From positions 124,001 to 188,000 of the forward strand of contig JAPLCA010000015.1 of NCBI GenBank assembly GCA_026392465.1: a DNA stretch of 64,000 bases, in the 5' to 3' direction. A program made the translations under genes and the position numbers. Positions 49,994 through 61,481 of this stretch are shown here, piece after piece. Source of the stretch: Propionibacteriales bacterium (GTDB lineage: Bacteria > Actinomycetota > Actinomycetes > Propionibacteriales > Nocardioidaceae). The notes under the pieces were generated by a model. It saw nothing but the letters and a program-made list of their open reading frames with translations, was not told the DNA's origin and did not search any database. Position 1 is the first letter of the stretch; the number at the start of each line of letters is the position of its first letter.

Positions 49994-52911
49994 GCGGGTG
50001 CTCCTCCGCGCGACGGGGCGCTGGTGCACTCCTCGGAGAGGCCGGAGTCGGTGTGCCCCTCCTCGCCGTGCCGGTCGATCCCGCCGCCGAGGCTGCGCAG
50101 GACGTCGAGCGCCAGGCCGACGACGACGAGGTAGACGCCGACGTCGAACGCGACCGACGTGACCACGTGCACGTCGCCGAGCAGCGGCACCGGGATGTCG
50201 AAGACGCCGCTCTGGAAGGTGTTGGCGCCCACGAGCACCGGCACGATCCCCGACAGCGCCGCGACGGCCAGCCCCGACCCCAGCACGACGCCGGCGTCGA
50301 CGGGCGCCGCGGCGTCGAGCTCGCGGCGGCCGCCGGCGAGGTAGCGCACGGCGAGCGCGAGACCCGCGACCAGGCCGCCCGCGAAGCCGCCACCGGGCGT
50401 GTAGTGCCCCGTGAACATGAGGTAGACCGAGAAGATCATCAGCACGGGGAACACGGCGCGGGCGACCACCTCGAACACGACGGAGCGTCGCACGTCCTCC
50501 AGGGAGCCGGAGCCGGGCAGCCAGCCCTGACGCTCGTCGCCGGGTCCCGGCCGGGCCCGCCGGGTCTCGCGGTGGGACTGGGCGCGGTCGGTGATGAGGA
50601 AGATGAGGCTCGCGATGCCGGTGGCGGCCACGACGAGCACGGCCAGCTCGCCGAAGGTGTCCCACACACGGATGTCGACGAGGGTGATGTTGACGATGTT
50701 CTCGCCGCCGCCGAACTCGTAGGCCGGCCCCTCGAAGGCACGACCGATGGGCGACGCCGTCCGCGCGTTGGCCGCGACGACGGCGTACGCGCCCACCGCG
50801 AGCCCGGTGGTCGCTCCGATCGCGATGCGCACCCGTCGGGTGACGGTGAAGGGCCGGTCGGAGAAGAACGGCGTGAAGCGGCGCAGCACCAGCACGAAGG
50901 TCACGAGCGCGAAGGTCTCGACCAGCACCTGGGTGAGCGCGAGGTCGGGGGCGCCGTGCAGCACGAACAGCAGGGCCGTGCCGTAGCCCGTCACGCCGAG
51001 CAGGAGCACGGCCCGCAGCCGGCGGCGCGAGCGCACGGTCAGCAGCGCGGCTGCGCACACCAGCGCCACGGTGGCCACCCGCAGCGCGTCGTCGGGGCCG
51101 AACGTGCTGCCGTCGCCGACCGAGACGTCGGGGGCGCCCCAGGCGCGCACGGCGGCGGTGCCGGGCACGACCACCAGCACGACGAGGACGATGCCCAGGT
51201 AGAAGGGGAGGGAGCCGCGCTGCGTGAAGCCGGTGACCTCGATGCTGGCGCGGTCGACCCCGCGCACGATCGCGTGGTAGCTGCGCTCGGCGTCGGGCAG
51301 GTGCAGCCGCTCGACGAGGGTCGCCTGCAGCCGCGCCACGGGGCGGCGCAGGAGCCACAGGGCGAGCCCGCCGACCACCACGACGACGGACAGCCAGAGC
51401 GCCGGGGTGAAGCCGTGCCAGAGCGTCAGCACGGGTGCGTGCGCGCCCTCGGCGAACACGTCGCCGTAGGAGGCGATGCGCGGGGTGAGCGCACCGCCCG
51501 CGAACCCTGCCGCCAGGCCGAGGACGGACAGGACCACCGGCGACACCTGGAACATCACGCCGGGCGGGTTCAGCGTGGGCGCCGCGACCTGCTTGGTGCC
51601 GAAGGTGCCCCAGACGAACCGTGCGGTGTAGGCGACGGTCAGCACCGACCCGACCACGAGGCCCGCGAGCGCGAGGGTGCCCCAGCCGCCGATGCCGGCG
51701 TCGTCGCCGAGGTCGACGAACGCTGCCAGGGCGGCCTCCTTCGTGGTGAACCCGAGGAGCGGGGGGAGGCCGGCCATCGATGCGGCGGCCAGCACGGTGG
51801 CCACGAAGAGGACGGGAAGGGACCGGGCAAGCCCGGTGAGCTCGCGCAGGTCGCGCGTCCCGGTGCTGCGGTCGACCACGCCCACCACGAGGAACAGGGT
51901 CGACTTGAACAGTGCGTGGCCGAGGACGAGTGACAGGCCGGCGAACGCCGCCGCGCGGGTCCCGGCACCCGCGACGGCCACCAGGAAGCCGAGCTGGCTC
52001 ACCGTGCCGTAGGCGAGCAGCAGCTTGATGTCGTGCTGGCGCAGCGCCCGCAGGCCGCCGATGATCATCGTGACGATGCCGAGCGTCAGCAGCGCCGGGC
52101 GCCAGCCCGGGGTGTCGGCGAACGCGGGGGCCAGGAGCAGGACGAGGAACACGCCGGCCTTCACCATGGCCGCGGCGTGCAGGTAGGCGCTGACGGGGGT
52201 GGGCGCCGCCATGGCGCCCGGGAGCCAGAAGTGGAACGGGACCAGTGCCGACTTGCTGAGCGCGCCGACCAGCAGCAGGGCGACCGCCGCGGTGACGGCC
52301 GGGCCGGACGGCGGGTCGGCCACGACCTCGCTCAGGCGCGCGGTGCCGGTCTGCGCATGCAGCACGAAGAGGCCGACGAGCATCGAGAGCCCGCCGAACG
52401 TGGTGACGAGGAGCGCGTTCATCGCGGCCCGACGGTTGGCGCGGCGCTCGGGGTTGTGGCCGATGAGCAGGTACGACAGGACGGTCGTCAGCTCCCAGAA
52501 CACGAACAGCACGTACATGTTGTCCGACAGGACGAGCCCGAGCATCGCGCCGGCGAACGCCGTCAGGACGCCGGAGAAGCGCCAGATCTCCGGGTCGCCG
52601 TGGCGGAAGTACCAGCCGCAGTACAGGAGCACGAGCGCACCGACGCCCGTGACGACCAACGACATGATCGCGGTGAGCGGGTCGAGCACGAGGTCGACGT
52701 CGACACCGAGGCTGGGGATCCACGACCACCGCTGGACGAGCGGTGCGCCGCCGTCGGTGACGTCGAGCGCCCGGGGGAGCAGCCAGAGGAACGAGGCCGC
52801 CGGGACGAGGGCCAGCGCGACGAACGCGCGGCGGTCGAGCAGCCGGGTGAGGGCGGGGGCCCCCGCTGCGGCGATGAGGTGCAGCGCGAGAAGCCCGATC
52901 ATTGCGATCAT
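49990..52911 (-). CDS. mrpA: Mrp antiporter subunit A with fused MrpB domain
   Basis: This 973-residue protein joins a NuoL-like MrpA (about 20 helices; SALSKSALVPFHFWLPGAMA, GFTTKEAALAAF) to a C-terminal MrpB-like part with ARAVFPVLMIFSVYLMFTGH and TPGGGFAGGLVAGLALAVRY. No separate mrpB exists, so the operon is mrpA(B)-C-D-E-F-G, transcribed toward lower coordinates. ATG 52911 or ATG 52902 could be the start. The complex exchanges sodium for protons and supports pH and salt tolerance. Confidence 0.94.
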   Translation of the reverse strand: MIAMIGLLALHLIAAAGAPALTRLLDRRAFVALALVPAASFLWLLPRALDVTDGGAPLVQRWSWIPSLGVDVDLVLDPLTAIMSLVVTGVGALVLLYCGWYFRHGDPEIWRFSGVLTAFAGAMLGLVLSDNMYVLFVFWELTTVLSYLLIGHNPERRANRRAAMNALLVTTFGGLSMLVGLFVLHAQTGTARLSEVVADPPSGPAVTAAVALLLVGALSKSALVPFHFWLPGAMAAPTPVSAYLHAAAMVKAGVFLVLLLAPAFADTPGWRPALLTLGIVTMIIGGLRALRQHDIKLLLAYGTVSQLGFLVAVAGAGTRAAAFAGLSLVLGHALFKSTLFLVVGVVDRSTGTRDLRELTGLARSLPVLFVATVLAAASMAGLPPLLGFTTKEAALAAFVDLGDDAGIGGWGTLALAGLVVGSVLTVAYTARFVWGTFGTKQVAAPTLNPPGVMFQVSPVVLSVLGLAAGFAGGALTPRIASYGDVFAEGAHAPVLTLWHGFTPALWLSVVVVVGGLALWLLRRPVARLQATLVERLHLPDAERSYHAIVRGVDRASIEVTGFTQRGSLPFYLGIVLVVLVVVPGTAAVRAWGAPDVSVGDGSTFGPDDALRVATVALVCAAALLTVRSRRRLRAVLLLGVTGYGTALLFVLHGAPDLALTQVLVETFALVTFVLVLRRFTPFFSDRPFTVTRRVRIAIGATTGLAVGAYAVVAANARTASPIGRAFEGPAYEFGGGENIVNITLVDIRVWDTFGELAVLVVAATGIASLIFLITDRAQSHRETRRARPGPGDERQGWLPGSGSLEDVRRSVVFEVVARAVFPVLMIFSVYLMFTGHYTPGGGFAGGLVAGLALAVRYLAGGRRELDAAAPVDAGVVLGSGLAVAALSGIVPVLVGANTFQSGVFDIPVPLLGDVHVVTSVAFDVGVYLVVVGLALDVLRSLGGGIDRHGEEGHTDSGLSEECTSAPSRGGAPA

Positions 52912-53038
52912 CCTATCGGGCGGCCCCGTGTGACGGCACGCCGTACCGTGTCGTCATGAGCGAGCGTCAGCGAGTGAACGACGGGGCCGTCATGCTGCGC
53001 GTCTCGTGGGCTGGTCTTTTCTCGACGAGGCTCGCAGC

Positions 53039-54106
53039 ATGATCGACTGGCGCGTCGCGCGGAGCACCGCGACGACCCTCACCCGTCCCGGCCCCGACCT
53101 GTCGTCCGCCGAGGCCGACGAGGTGGTGGGCGAGCTGCGCGAGGCGGCGGCGCGCTCGGAGGGTCCGGTGCGTGACTTCTCCGACCTGCACGCACCCGAC
53201 ACCGTGCAGGCGCAGGCGCCGGTCCTCGTCGTCGACCGCCCGCGCTGGATCGAGGCCAACCTGGCCACGTTCGAGGTGCTGATGGACCCCGTGGTGGCGC
53301 GGCTCGAGCAGGGTCGCTCGGGCGGTGCCGGACCGGTCGGCGGGCTGACGCGCGCGGTCGGCAGCCGGGTCAGCGGTGCGGAGGTCGGCGGCCTCGTCGC
53401 GCTGCTGTCGGGCAAGGTGCTGGGCCAGTTCGACCCGTTCTGGACCGGACCGCGCGGGGAGGGCGGTCGGCTCCTGCTCGTGGCACCCAACATCGTCCAG
53501 GTCGAGCGCAGCCTCGACGTCGACCCGCACGACTTCCGGCTCTGGGTCTGCCTGCACGAGGAGACGCACCGCGTGCAGTTCACGGCCGTGCCGTGGATGC
53601 GGGACCACCTGCGCACCCTCATCGACGAGCTGACGGAGGCCACCGACCTCGACTCCGAGGCGCTGCAGCGCTTCCTCACCGACGGGCTCCCGGAGCTGGT
53701 GAAGGTCGTGCGCGGCACGTCGGAGGCGTCGTTGGCCGAGGTGTTCCAGAACGAGCGGCAGAAGGCGGTCGTCGACCGGATCACGGGCGTCATGTCGCTG
53801 CTCGAGGGGCACGCCGACGTCGTCATGGACGGTGTCGGCCCCGACGTCATCCCGACGGTCGCCACCATCCGCCGCCGGTTCGACTCGCGGCGCAAGGGCG
53901 GCAACGGCGTCGACCGGCTCCTGCGTCGCCTGCTCGGCCTCGAGGGCAAGATGCGCCAGTACCGCGACGGTGCGGTGTTCGTGCGCCAGGTGACCGACCA
54001 GGTGGGGCTCGCCGGGTTCAACGCGGTGTGGGAGAAGCCCGAGAACCTGCCCGACCGCGCCGAGATCGCCGACCCGGACGCCTGGGTCCGGCGCGTCCAC
54101 GGCTGA
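53039..54106 (+). CDS. Zinc-dependent metalloprotease-like protein (zincin_2)
   Basis: This roughly 355-residue protein belongs to the actinobacterial zincin_2 family, often annotated as F420-biosynthesis associated. It has the metal motif [20 protein letters not shown] and [17 protein letters not shown] with a third ligand. [19 protein letters not shown] is its likely start (ATG 53039); a GTG 33 bases upstream is in frame but less likely. It lies upstream of tilS, as is usual in actinobacteria. The substrate is unknown. Confidence 0.85.
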   Translation: MIDWRVARSTATTLTRPGPDLSSAEADEVVGELREAAARSEGPVRDFSDLHAPDTVQAQAPVLVVDRPRWIEANLATFEVLMDPVVARLEQGRSGGAGPVGGLTRAVGSRVSGAEVGGLVALLSGKVLGQFDPFWTGPRGEGGRLLLVAPNIVQVERSLDVDPHDFRLWVCLHEETHRVQFTAVPWMRDHLRTLIDELTEATDLDSEALQRFLTDGLPELVKVVRGTSEASLAEVFQNERQKAVVDRITGVMSLLEGHADVVMDGVGPDVIPTVATIRRRFDSRRKGGNGVDRLLRRLLGLEGKMRQYRDGAVFVRQVTDQVGLAGFNAVWEKPENLPDRAEIADPDAWVRRVHG

Positions 54107-54117
54107 CGGGTCGGCGG

Positions 54118-55053
54118 GTGAGGCTGCTCGACGCCGAGGCTCGCGGTCGCGCGGGCGTCCGGGCCGTCCTCGCCGACCTCGACGGCACCGCGCCGGTCGT
54201 GCTCGGGGTCTCGGGCGGCGCCGACTCGCTGGCACTCGCTGCCTGCGCTTCCTTCGTGGCCGACCGCGACCGCCGACCCGTGCGCGCCGTCGTGGTCGAC
54301 CACGGGCTGCAGGACGCGTCGGCCGAGGTGGCCGTCCGTGCCGCCGACCAGGTCCGCGGGCTCGGGCTCCCCGCCGAGGTGGTGCGGGTGGTCGTCGGGT
54401 CCGCGGGGGGACCCGAGGGAGCCGCGCGCTCGGCGCGACGTGCCGCCCTCCTCGACGCCGCCGGTCCCGAGGGGGTCGTGCTCCTCGCCCACACCCTCGA
54501 CGACCAGGCCGAGACGGTGCTGCTCGGGCTCGGCCGGGGCTCCGGTCCGCGCTCGCTGGCCGGCATGGCAGCGGTCGACGGCGCCTGGCGCCGCCCCTTC
54601 CTCGGCCTGCGCCGCGCGGACACCGAGTCCGTCTGCGACGCGCACGACCTGCGCTGGTGGGACGACCCGCACAACCGCGACCCGGCCCTACGACGCGTCC
54701 GGGTGCGTCACGAGGTGCTGCCGCTGCTCGACGACGTCCTCGGCGGCGGCGTCGCCGAGGCGCTCGCCCGCACCGCCGACCAGCTGCGCGACGACACCGC
54801 CCTCCTCGACGCGCTCGCTGCCGACGTCGCCGACCCGGCCGACGTCGCGACGCTGGCCGCGCTGCCTCCCGCGCTGCGCTCACGGGTGCTGCGCCGGCTC
54901 GCGCACGAGCTCGGCGCGCGGCCGGGCGAGCTCGCCGCGACGCACCTGGCCGCCCTCGACCGGCTCGTCACCGACTGGCGCGGGCAGGACCGTGTCGAGC
55001 TGCCCGGTCACGTCGCCGTCCGCCGCGGCGACGGACGCCTGCACCGGGCCTGA
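54118..55053 (+). CDS. tilS: tRNA(Ile)-lysidine synthase
   Basis: This 311-residue PP-loop ATPase has the signature [15 protein letters not shown] and [31 protein letters not shown] and [20 protein letters not shown]. It modifies the anticodon of the AUA-reading tRNA-Ile with lysine. GTG 54118 is 11 bases after the zincin stop. It lacks the longer C-terminal domains of the E. coli enzyme, which is normal for actinobacteria. Confidence 0.94.
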   Translation: MRLLDAEARGRAGVRAVLADLDGTAPVVLGVSGGADSLALAACASFVADRDRRPVRAVVVDHGLQDASAEVAVRAADQVRGLGLPAEVVRVVVGSAGGPEGAARSARRAALLDAAGPEGVVLLAHTLDDQAETVLLGLGRGSGPRSLAGMAAVDGAWRRPFLGLRRADTESVCDAHDLRWWDDPHNRDPALRRVRVRHEVLPLLDDVLGGGVAEALARTADQLRDDTALLDALAADVADPADVATLAALPPALRSRVLRRLAHELGARPGELAATHLAALDRLVTDWRGQDRVELPGHVAVRRGDGRLHRA

Positions 55054-55142
55054 CGGGCGCGCCCTCCCGGGTGCCGTGCAGCACGGGTCGGGCACCAGGG
55101 GGCTGGCCCCCTCGTCGGCCGGTCCTGTGGCAGGCTGGCGTC

Positions 55143-55700
55143 GTGGACCTCCAGCACGTCGAGTCCGACCTCGACCTCGACCAGACCCTGTTCACCGAGG
55201 ACCAGATCATCGAGCGTCTCCAGGAGATCGCTCGGGAGGTCGAGGCCGACTACGAGGGCCGCGACCTGCTGCTGGTCGGCGTCCTCAAGGGCGCGGTCAT
55301 GGTGATGGCCGACCTCGCCCGCAGCTTCGACCGGCACGTCGAGATGGACTGGATGGCGGTGTCCTCCTACGGGTCCGGCACCACCTCGTCCGGCGTCGTG
55401 CGCATCCTCAAGGACCTCGACGCCGACATCTCCGGTCGCCACGTCCTCATCGTCGAGGACATCATCGACACGGGCCTGACCCTGTCGTGGCTCGTCACCA
55501 ACCTGCGCTCGCGCGGCCCGGCGTCCGTCGAGATCGCCACGCTCCTGCGCAAGCCCGACGCCCTGCAGATGGAGGTCGACGTCAAGTACGTCGGCTTCGA
55601 CATCCCGAACGCCTTCGTCGTCGGCTACGGCCTCGACTACGCCGAGCGCTACCGCAACCTGCGCAGCATCGGCACGCTCGCGCCGCACGTCTACTCCTGA
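55143..55700 (+). CDS. hpt: Hypoxanthine phosphoribosyltransferase
   Basis: This 185-residue type I phosphoribosyltransferase has [19 protein letters not shown], the PRPP loop [17 protein letters not shown] and a hood end with [20 protein letters not shown]. It salvages hypoxanthine and guanine. GTG 55143 is the start closest to homology. Position between tilS and ftsH is conserved in actinobacteria. Confidence 0.95.
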   Translation: MDLQHVESDLDLDQTLFTEDQIIERLQEIAREVEADYEGRDLLLVGVLKGAVMVMADLARSFDRHVEMDWMAVSSYGSGTTSSGVVRILKDLDADISGRHVLIVEDIIDTGLTLSWLVTNLRSRGPASVEIATLLRKPDALQMEVDVKYVGFDIPNAFVVGYGLDYAERYRNLRSIGTLAPHVYS

Positions 55701-55811
55701 GCCGCGACGCACCTGCCGCCGGTGACGGCGGGAACGCAGGGGGTGTCCATGACGTTGCAGGAGTGGGAGATCGGCGGGTCGGGATTCCCCCCGGCGTGTA
55801 CGGTTCCCTGT

Positions 55812-55833
55812 GTCGGCGGGGGAGACCGCCGAC
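55812..55833 (+). other. Hairpin in the 5' leader of ftsH
   Basis: GTCGGCGG (55812-55819) pairs with CCGCCGAC (55826-55833) around GGGAGA. It lies about 40 bases before ATG 55874, between a GTGTACGGTT sequence that could be a -10 region and the ribosome site. It may be an mRNA leader structure; no known riboregulator is recognised. Confidence 0.4.
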
Positions 55834-55873
55834 CGAGCACACGAGGAGGAGTGGCCCGTCTGCGGGCCGTGCC

Positions 55874-57916
<2,043 letters not shown>

Positions 57917-58019
57917 GCGTGCGACGCGACGGGCGCGACGGCATGATCGACGGGCGGGCGCACCGGGCGTCCACCGCACCGGCGCGGCCGGGCCGCGGCA
58001 CCTCGACAGGAGGACTGGC

Positions 58020-58595
58020 ATGACGGTGGATCTGGCGCGGGCCGAGGCGGCGGTGCGCGAGCTGCTCCTCGCGGTGGGCGAGGACCCCGACCGCGACGGC
58101 CTGAAGGAGACGCCGGCGCGCGTCGCCCGGTCGTACGGCGAGCTCCTGGCCGGGCTCGACCAGGACCCGCGCGAGGTCCTGACCGCCACGTTCGACGTCG
58201 GCCACGACGAGCTCGTGCTCGTCAAGGACATCGAGCTCTGGTCGATGTGCGAGCACCACCTCGTGCCGTTCACCGGCGTCGCCCACGTCGGCTACATCCC
58301 CCGCAGCGACGGGTTCGTGACCGGGCTGTCCAAGCTGGCACGCCTGGTCGACGTCTTCGCGCGGCGCCCGCAGGTCCAGGAACGGCTCACGACCCAGATC
58401 GCCGACGCGCTCACCGACGTGCTCGAGCCACGCGGCGTCATCGTCGTCATCGAGGCCGAGCACCTGTGCATGGCCATGCGCGGCGTCCGCAAGGGCGGTG
58501 CGCGCACGGTCACGAGCGCCGTCCGCGGCCAGCTGCGCGACCCCGCCACGCGCGCCGAGGCGATGGGCCTGATCACCGCGGGGACGCGCCGGTGA
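58020..58595 (+). CDS. folE: GTP cyclohydrolase I
   Basis: This 191-residue enzyme converts GTP to dihydroneopterin triphosphate, the first step of folate synthesis. [14 protein letters not shown], zinc ligands in [20 protein letters not shown] and the Cys in [18 protein letters not shown] are all present. It follows ftsH by 103 bp with a GGAGGA ribosome site and leads the fol genes. Confidence 0.96.
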   Translation: MTVDLARAEAAVRELLLAVGEDPDRDGLKETPARVARSYGELLAGLDQDPREVLTATFDVGHDELVLVKDIELWSMCEHHLVPFTGVAHVGYIPRSDGFVTGLSKLARLVDVFARRPQVQERLTTQIADALTDVLEPRGVIVVIEAEHLCMAMRGVRKGGARTVTSAVRGQLRDPATRAEAMGLITAGTRR

Positions 58596-58608
58596 CGGAG
58601 CCCGTCCC

Positions 58609-59502
58609 GTGACGCCCCCGACCCCGCACGGCCCCACCCTGGGCGGCCCCGCCGTGCTGGAGCCGATCGGGCGCTGCCGGGTCATGGGCGTCGTCAACGT
58701 CACCCCCGACTCCTTCTCCGACGGCGGACGCTGGTTCGACCCCGCCCGCGCCGTGCAGCACGGCCGCGACCTGGTGGCGGCGGGAGCCGACGTCGTCGAC
58801 GTGGGTGGGGAGTCCACGCGTCCGGGCGCGGTGCGGGTGGACCTGGAGGAGGAGCTGCGACGCGTCGTGCCCGTCGTGCGCGCCCTGGCCGAGGAGGGGC
58901 ACGCCGTCTCCGTCGACACGATGCGCGCCGCGGTGTCCGAGGCGGCCCTCGACGCCGGCGCCGCGCTGGTCAACGACGTCTCCGGCGGTCGGGCCGACCC
59001 GGGCATGGTCCCCCTGGTGGCCGAGCGGGACGCACCCCTCGTGCTGATGCACTGGCGCGGCCACTCCGACCGCATGCAGGACCTCACGCACTACGACGAC
59101 GTCGTCGCCGACGTCCTGCGGGAGCTGCGCGACCGCGTCGAGGACGCCCTCGCGGCGGGCGTCGACGCGCAGCGGATCGTCGTCGACCCCGGGCTCGGGT
59201 TCTCCAAGACCGGCGCCCAGAACTGGACCGTGCTGGGGGACCTCGCCGCGTTCGTGGCGCTGGGGCACCCCGTGCTGGTGGCCGCCAGCCGCAAGCGCTT
59301 CCTCGGCGAGCTGCTGGCCGACCCCGACGGGACGCTGCGCCCCACCGAGGGCCGCGAGTCCGCGACCCTCGCGCTCACGACCCTCGCCGCCCTGCAGGGC
59401 GCGTGGGCGGTGCGCGTCCACGAGGTGGCCGCGTCGGTCGACGCCGTGCGGGTGGTCGCCCGCGTCGCCCAGGAGCAGGACGGTGCCGACCATGGCCGGT
59501 GA
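58609..59502 (+). CDS. folP: Dihydropteroate synthase
   Basis: This 297-residue TIM-barrel enzyme joins p-aminobenzoate to the pterin diphosphate. It has MGVVNVTPDSFSDGGRWFD, DVGGESTRPGA, LVNDVSGG, LVLMHWRG, DPGLGFSKTGAQNW and ASRKRFLGELL. The start GTG 58609 is 13 bases after folE. An N-terminal extension of about 20 residues precedes the barrel. The end overlaps the next gene by 20 bases. Confidence 0.95.
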   Translation: MTPPTPHGPTLGGPAVLEPIGRCRVMGVVNVTPDSFSDGGRWFDPARAVQHGRDLVAAGADVVDVGGESTRPGAVRVDLEEELRRVVPVVRALAEEGHAVSVDTMRAAVSEAALDAGAALVNDVSGGRADPGMVPLVAERDAPLVLMHWRGHSDRMQDLTHYDDVVADVLRELRDRVEDALAAGVDAQRIVVDPGLGFSKTGAQNWTVLGDLAAFVALGHPVLVAASRKRFLGELLADPDGTLRPTEGRESATLALTTLAALQGAWAVRVHEVAASVDAVRVVARVAQEQDGADHGR

Positions 59503-59941
59503 GGTGCTCGTGCGGCACCGCGCGTTCTACGACGCGGTCGAGTCCGGCGACGTCGACCTCATGGCGTCGCTCTGGGTCGACTCGCCCAGCGTCACCTGCG
59601 TGCACCCCGGCGCCGAGGCGCTGGAGGGCACCGAGACGGTGCTGAGGTCCTGGACGCTCCTCATGGCCAACGTCGAGTACATCCAGTTCTTCCTGACCGA
59701 CGTCCAGGTCGCGTGGCCGCTCGGACCGGACGCCGACCTCGCCGTGGTCACCTGCACCGAGAACATCCTGTCGGGGGAGGGCACGGAGTCGCCCGAGCAG
59801 TTCGCGGGCGGCAAGGCCGTCTGCACGTCCGTGCTCGTGCGGTCCGGCGGCGACTGGAGGTTCTGGTCGCGGCACGCGTCGCCCGTGCTCGACATCGACC
59901 CCGAGGCCCCGCAGGAGCCCGGGATGACCGACCCGGCCTGA
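59483..59941 (+). CDS. SnoaL/NTF2-like protein in the folate operon
   Basis: This 152-residue protein has the cone-shaped NTF2/SnoaL fold pattern: HRAFYDAVESGDVDLMASLW, PSVTCVHPGAEALEG and GGDWRFWSRHASPV. It lies between folP and folB. Its function is unknown; placement in the operon suggests a folate-linked step, perhaps replacing a missing enzyme such as the dihydroneopterin triphosphate phosphatase. GTG 59483 fits the AGGAG site at 59471-59475 better than ATG 59492. Confidence 0.85.
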   Translation: MPTMAGEVLVRHRAFYDAVESGDVDLMASLWVDSPSVTCVHPGAEALEGTETVLRSWTLLMANVEYIQFFLTDVQVAWPLGPDADLAVVTCTENILSGEGTESPEQFAGGKAVCTSVLVRSGGDWRFWSRHASPVLDIDPEAPQEPGMTDPA

Positions 59942-59952
59942 GGAGGCACCCG

Positions 59953-60330
59953 ATGACCTGTCCGGAGGGACTCGACCGCATCGACCTGACCGGGGTGACC
60001 GCGTTCGGCCACCACGGCGTGCTCGAGCACGAGCGCGCGTTCGGCCAGACCTTCGTCGTCGACGTGAGCCTGGGCCTGGACCTCGGCGCGGCGGGCCGAA
60101 GCGACGACCTGACGGCCACCGTGAGCTACGCCGACGTCGCCGACCACGTGCTCGCGGTGCTCACGGGGGAGCCGGTGGACCTGATTGAGACGCTTGCGCT
60201 CCGTATGGTGGACTGGTGTCTGGCACGCCCGTCCGTCGAGTGGGCGAGCGTGACCGTGCACAAGCCCCAAGCGCCCATCGCGGTGACGTTCTCCGACGTC
60301 AGCGTGACGATAGAGCGGAGCCACCAGTGA
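59953..60330 (+). CDS. folB: Dihydroneopterin aldolase
   Basis: This 125-residue enzyme has TAFGHHGVLEHERAFGQTFV with the conserved Glu, TVSYADVADHVLAVLTGEPV and TVHKPQAPIAVTFSDV. It cleaves dihydroneopterin to the hydroxymethyl pterin. An AGGAGG site lies directly upstream. The stop overlaps the folK GTG. Confidence 0.95.
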   Translation: MTCPEGLDRIDLTGVTAFGHHGVLEHERAFGQTFVVDVSLGLDLGAAGRSDDLTATVSYADVADHVLAVLTGEPVDLIETLALRMVDWCLARPSVEWASVTVHKPQAPIAVTFSDVSVTIERSHQ

Positions 60331-60890
60331 CCGAATCGCCCACGCCGTACGTGCTGGACGCCGACACCATGACGGGCGGGATGCGTCCCATCCGCCAGGC
60401 CGTCATCTCGATCGGCTCCAACCTCGGCGATCGTCTGAACCGGCTGCAGGGTGCCGTCTCGGCCCTCGAGGACACGCCCGAGGTGCAGGTCGTCTCCGTC
60501 TCCTCCGTCTACGAGACGCAGCCCGTCGGCGCTCCGGAGGGCTCCGGGCCGTTCCTCAACGCCGTCGTCCTCATCGACACGACGCTCACGGTGCACACGC
60601 TGCTGGACCGCGCGCACGCGATCGAGGACGCCTTCGGGCGCGAGCGCTCCGAGCCGGGCGCCCCGCGCACCCTCGACGTCGACCTCGTCGTCGTGGGCGA
60701 CCGGGTCGCGGACGACGAGACCCTCACCCTCCCGCACCCGCGCGCCCACGAGCGCGCGTTCGTGCTGCTGCCGTGGCTCGAGATCGACCCCGAGGGCGAG
60801 ATCCCGGGCCAGGGCTTCGTGGCCGACCTCGTCGGCGACGTCGACACGACCGGCGTCGTCCGGCGAGAGGATCTCGAGATCCTTCTGTGA
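60327..60890 (+). CDS. folK: Hydroxymethyldihydropterin pyrophosphokinase
   Basis: This 187-residue protein has ISIGSNLGDRLNRLQGAVSA, SVYETQPVG and the catalytic PRTLDVDLVVVGDRV, LTLPHPRAHERAFVLLP. It makes the pterin diphosphate used by FolP. GTG 60327 overlaps folB; the ATG at 60381 would remove a roughly 18-residue N-terminal tail. Confidence 0.94.
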   Translation: MTESPTPYVLDADTMTGGMRPIRQAVISIGSNLGDRLNRLQGAVSALEDTPEVQVVSVSSVYETQPVGAPEGSGPFLNAVVLIDTTLTVHTLLDRAHAIEDAFGRERSEPGAPRTLDVDLVVVGDRVADDETLTLPHPRAHERAFVLLPWLEIDPEGEIPGQGFVADLVGDVDTTGVVRREDLEILL

Positions 60891-61378
60891 TGACCGCGGG
60901 ACGGACGACCGCCGTCCACGTCGCCGCCCTCGTGGCCCTCGGGCTGCTGGTGGGCTCGGCCGTCAGGCCGGTGTCGGTGCGTCTGGGCGCGTCCCCGCCG
61001 CGGCCGGGCTGGCTGGTCACCGTCCTGCTGGTCGGGCTGGCCCTCATCGTCGCGCTCGTCGCGTGGAGCACCTGGCAGAGCCTGCACCGGCGCAAGGAGC
61101 GCATGACGTCGCAGCACGCCATGACGCTGCTCGCCCTGGCGAAGGCCTGCTGCATCGTCGGCGGGCTGTCGCTCGGTGCCTACGGCGGCGTCGCGCTCTC
61201 CTTCGTCCGCGACTGGGACACGATGTTCGGCCAGGACCGTGTCCTGCAGGGCGCGGCCGCCTCGGTCGCCGGTCTGCTGCTCCTCGTCGCCGCGCTCGTC
61301 CTGGAGCGCACCCTCCACCTCCCGCAGCCCGACGACGAGGACGACGACGCGCCCCCCGGCGCGGCCGCGTCGGCGTAG
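60890..61378 (+). CDS. DUF3180 membrane protein
   Basis: This 162-residue protein has four hydrophobic segments (VAALVALGLLVGSAVRP, WLVTVLLVGLALIVALVAW, ACCIVGGLSLGAYGGVALSF, SVAGLLLLVAALVLERTL) and matches the actinobacterial DUF3180 family found after folK. ATG 60890 overlaps the folK stop by one base. The acidic tail DDEDDDAPPG is typical of the family. Function is not known. Confidence 0.85.
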   Translation: MTAGRTTAVHVAALVALGLLVGSAVRPVSVRLGASPPRPGWLVTVLLVGLALIVALVAWSTWQSLHRRKERMTSQHAMTLLALAKACCIVGGLSLGAYGGVALSFVRDWDTMFGQDRVLQGAAASVAGLLLLVAALVLERTLHLPQPDDEDDDAPPGAAASA

Positions 61379-61402
61379 CCCTCCCGACGCCCTCCTGGTC
61401 GT

Positions 61403-61465
61403 CGCGTTCTGTGGAGCTGACGACGGAAACTCGACAAACCTTCGTCGACAACTCCACAGAACGCG
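61403..61465. repeat. 25-bp-arm inverted repeat between convergent genes
   Basis: CGCGTTCTGTGGAG (61403-61416) pairs perfectly with 61452-61465. The inner parts pair at most positions, giving 22 of 25 paired bases around the 13-base loop 61428-61440. It lies between the ends of the DUF3180 and DUF885 genes. It resembles the hairpins at 45723 and 46769 in arm length but not in sequence. It could serve as a bidirectional terminator or be a small palindromic repeat element. Confidence 0.85.
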
Positions 61466-61481
61466 GGGAGGGCGCGGGCGC

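Noticed and set aside
49993-52729. Minus-strand frame extending mrpC upstream through mrpA
   Set aside because: Only the last 139 codons (mrpC) have membrane-protein content; the rest is an out-of-frame reading of mrpA.
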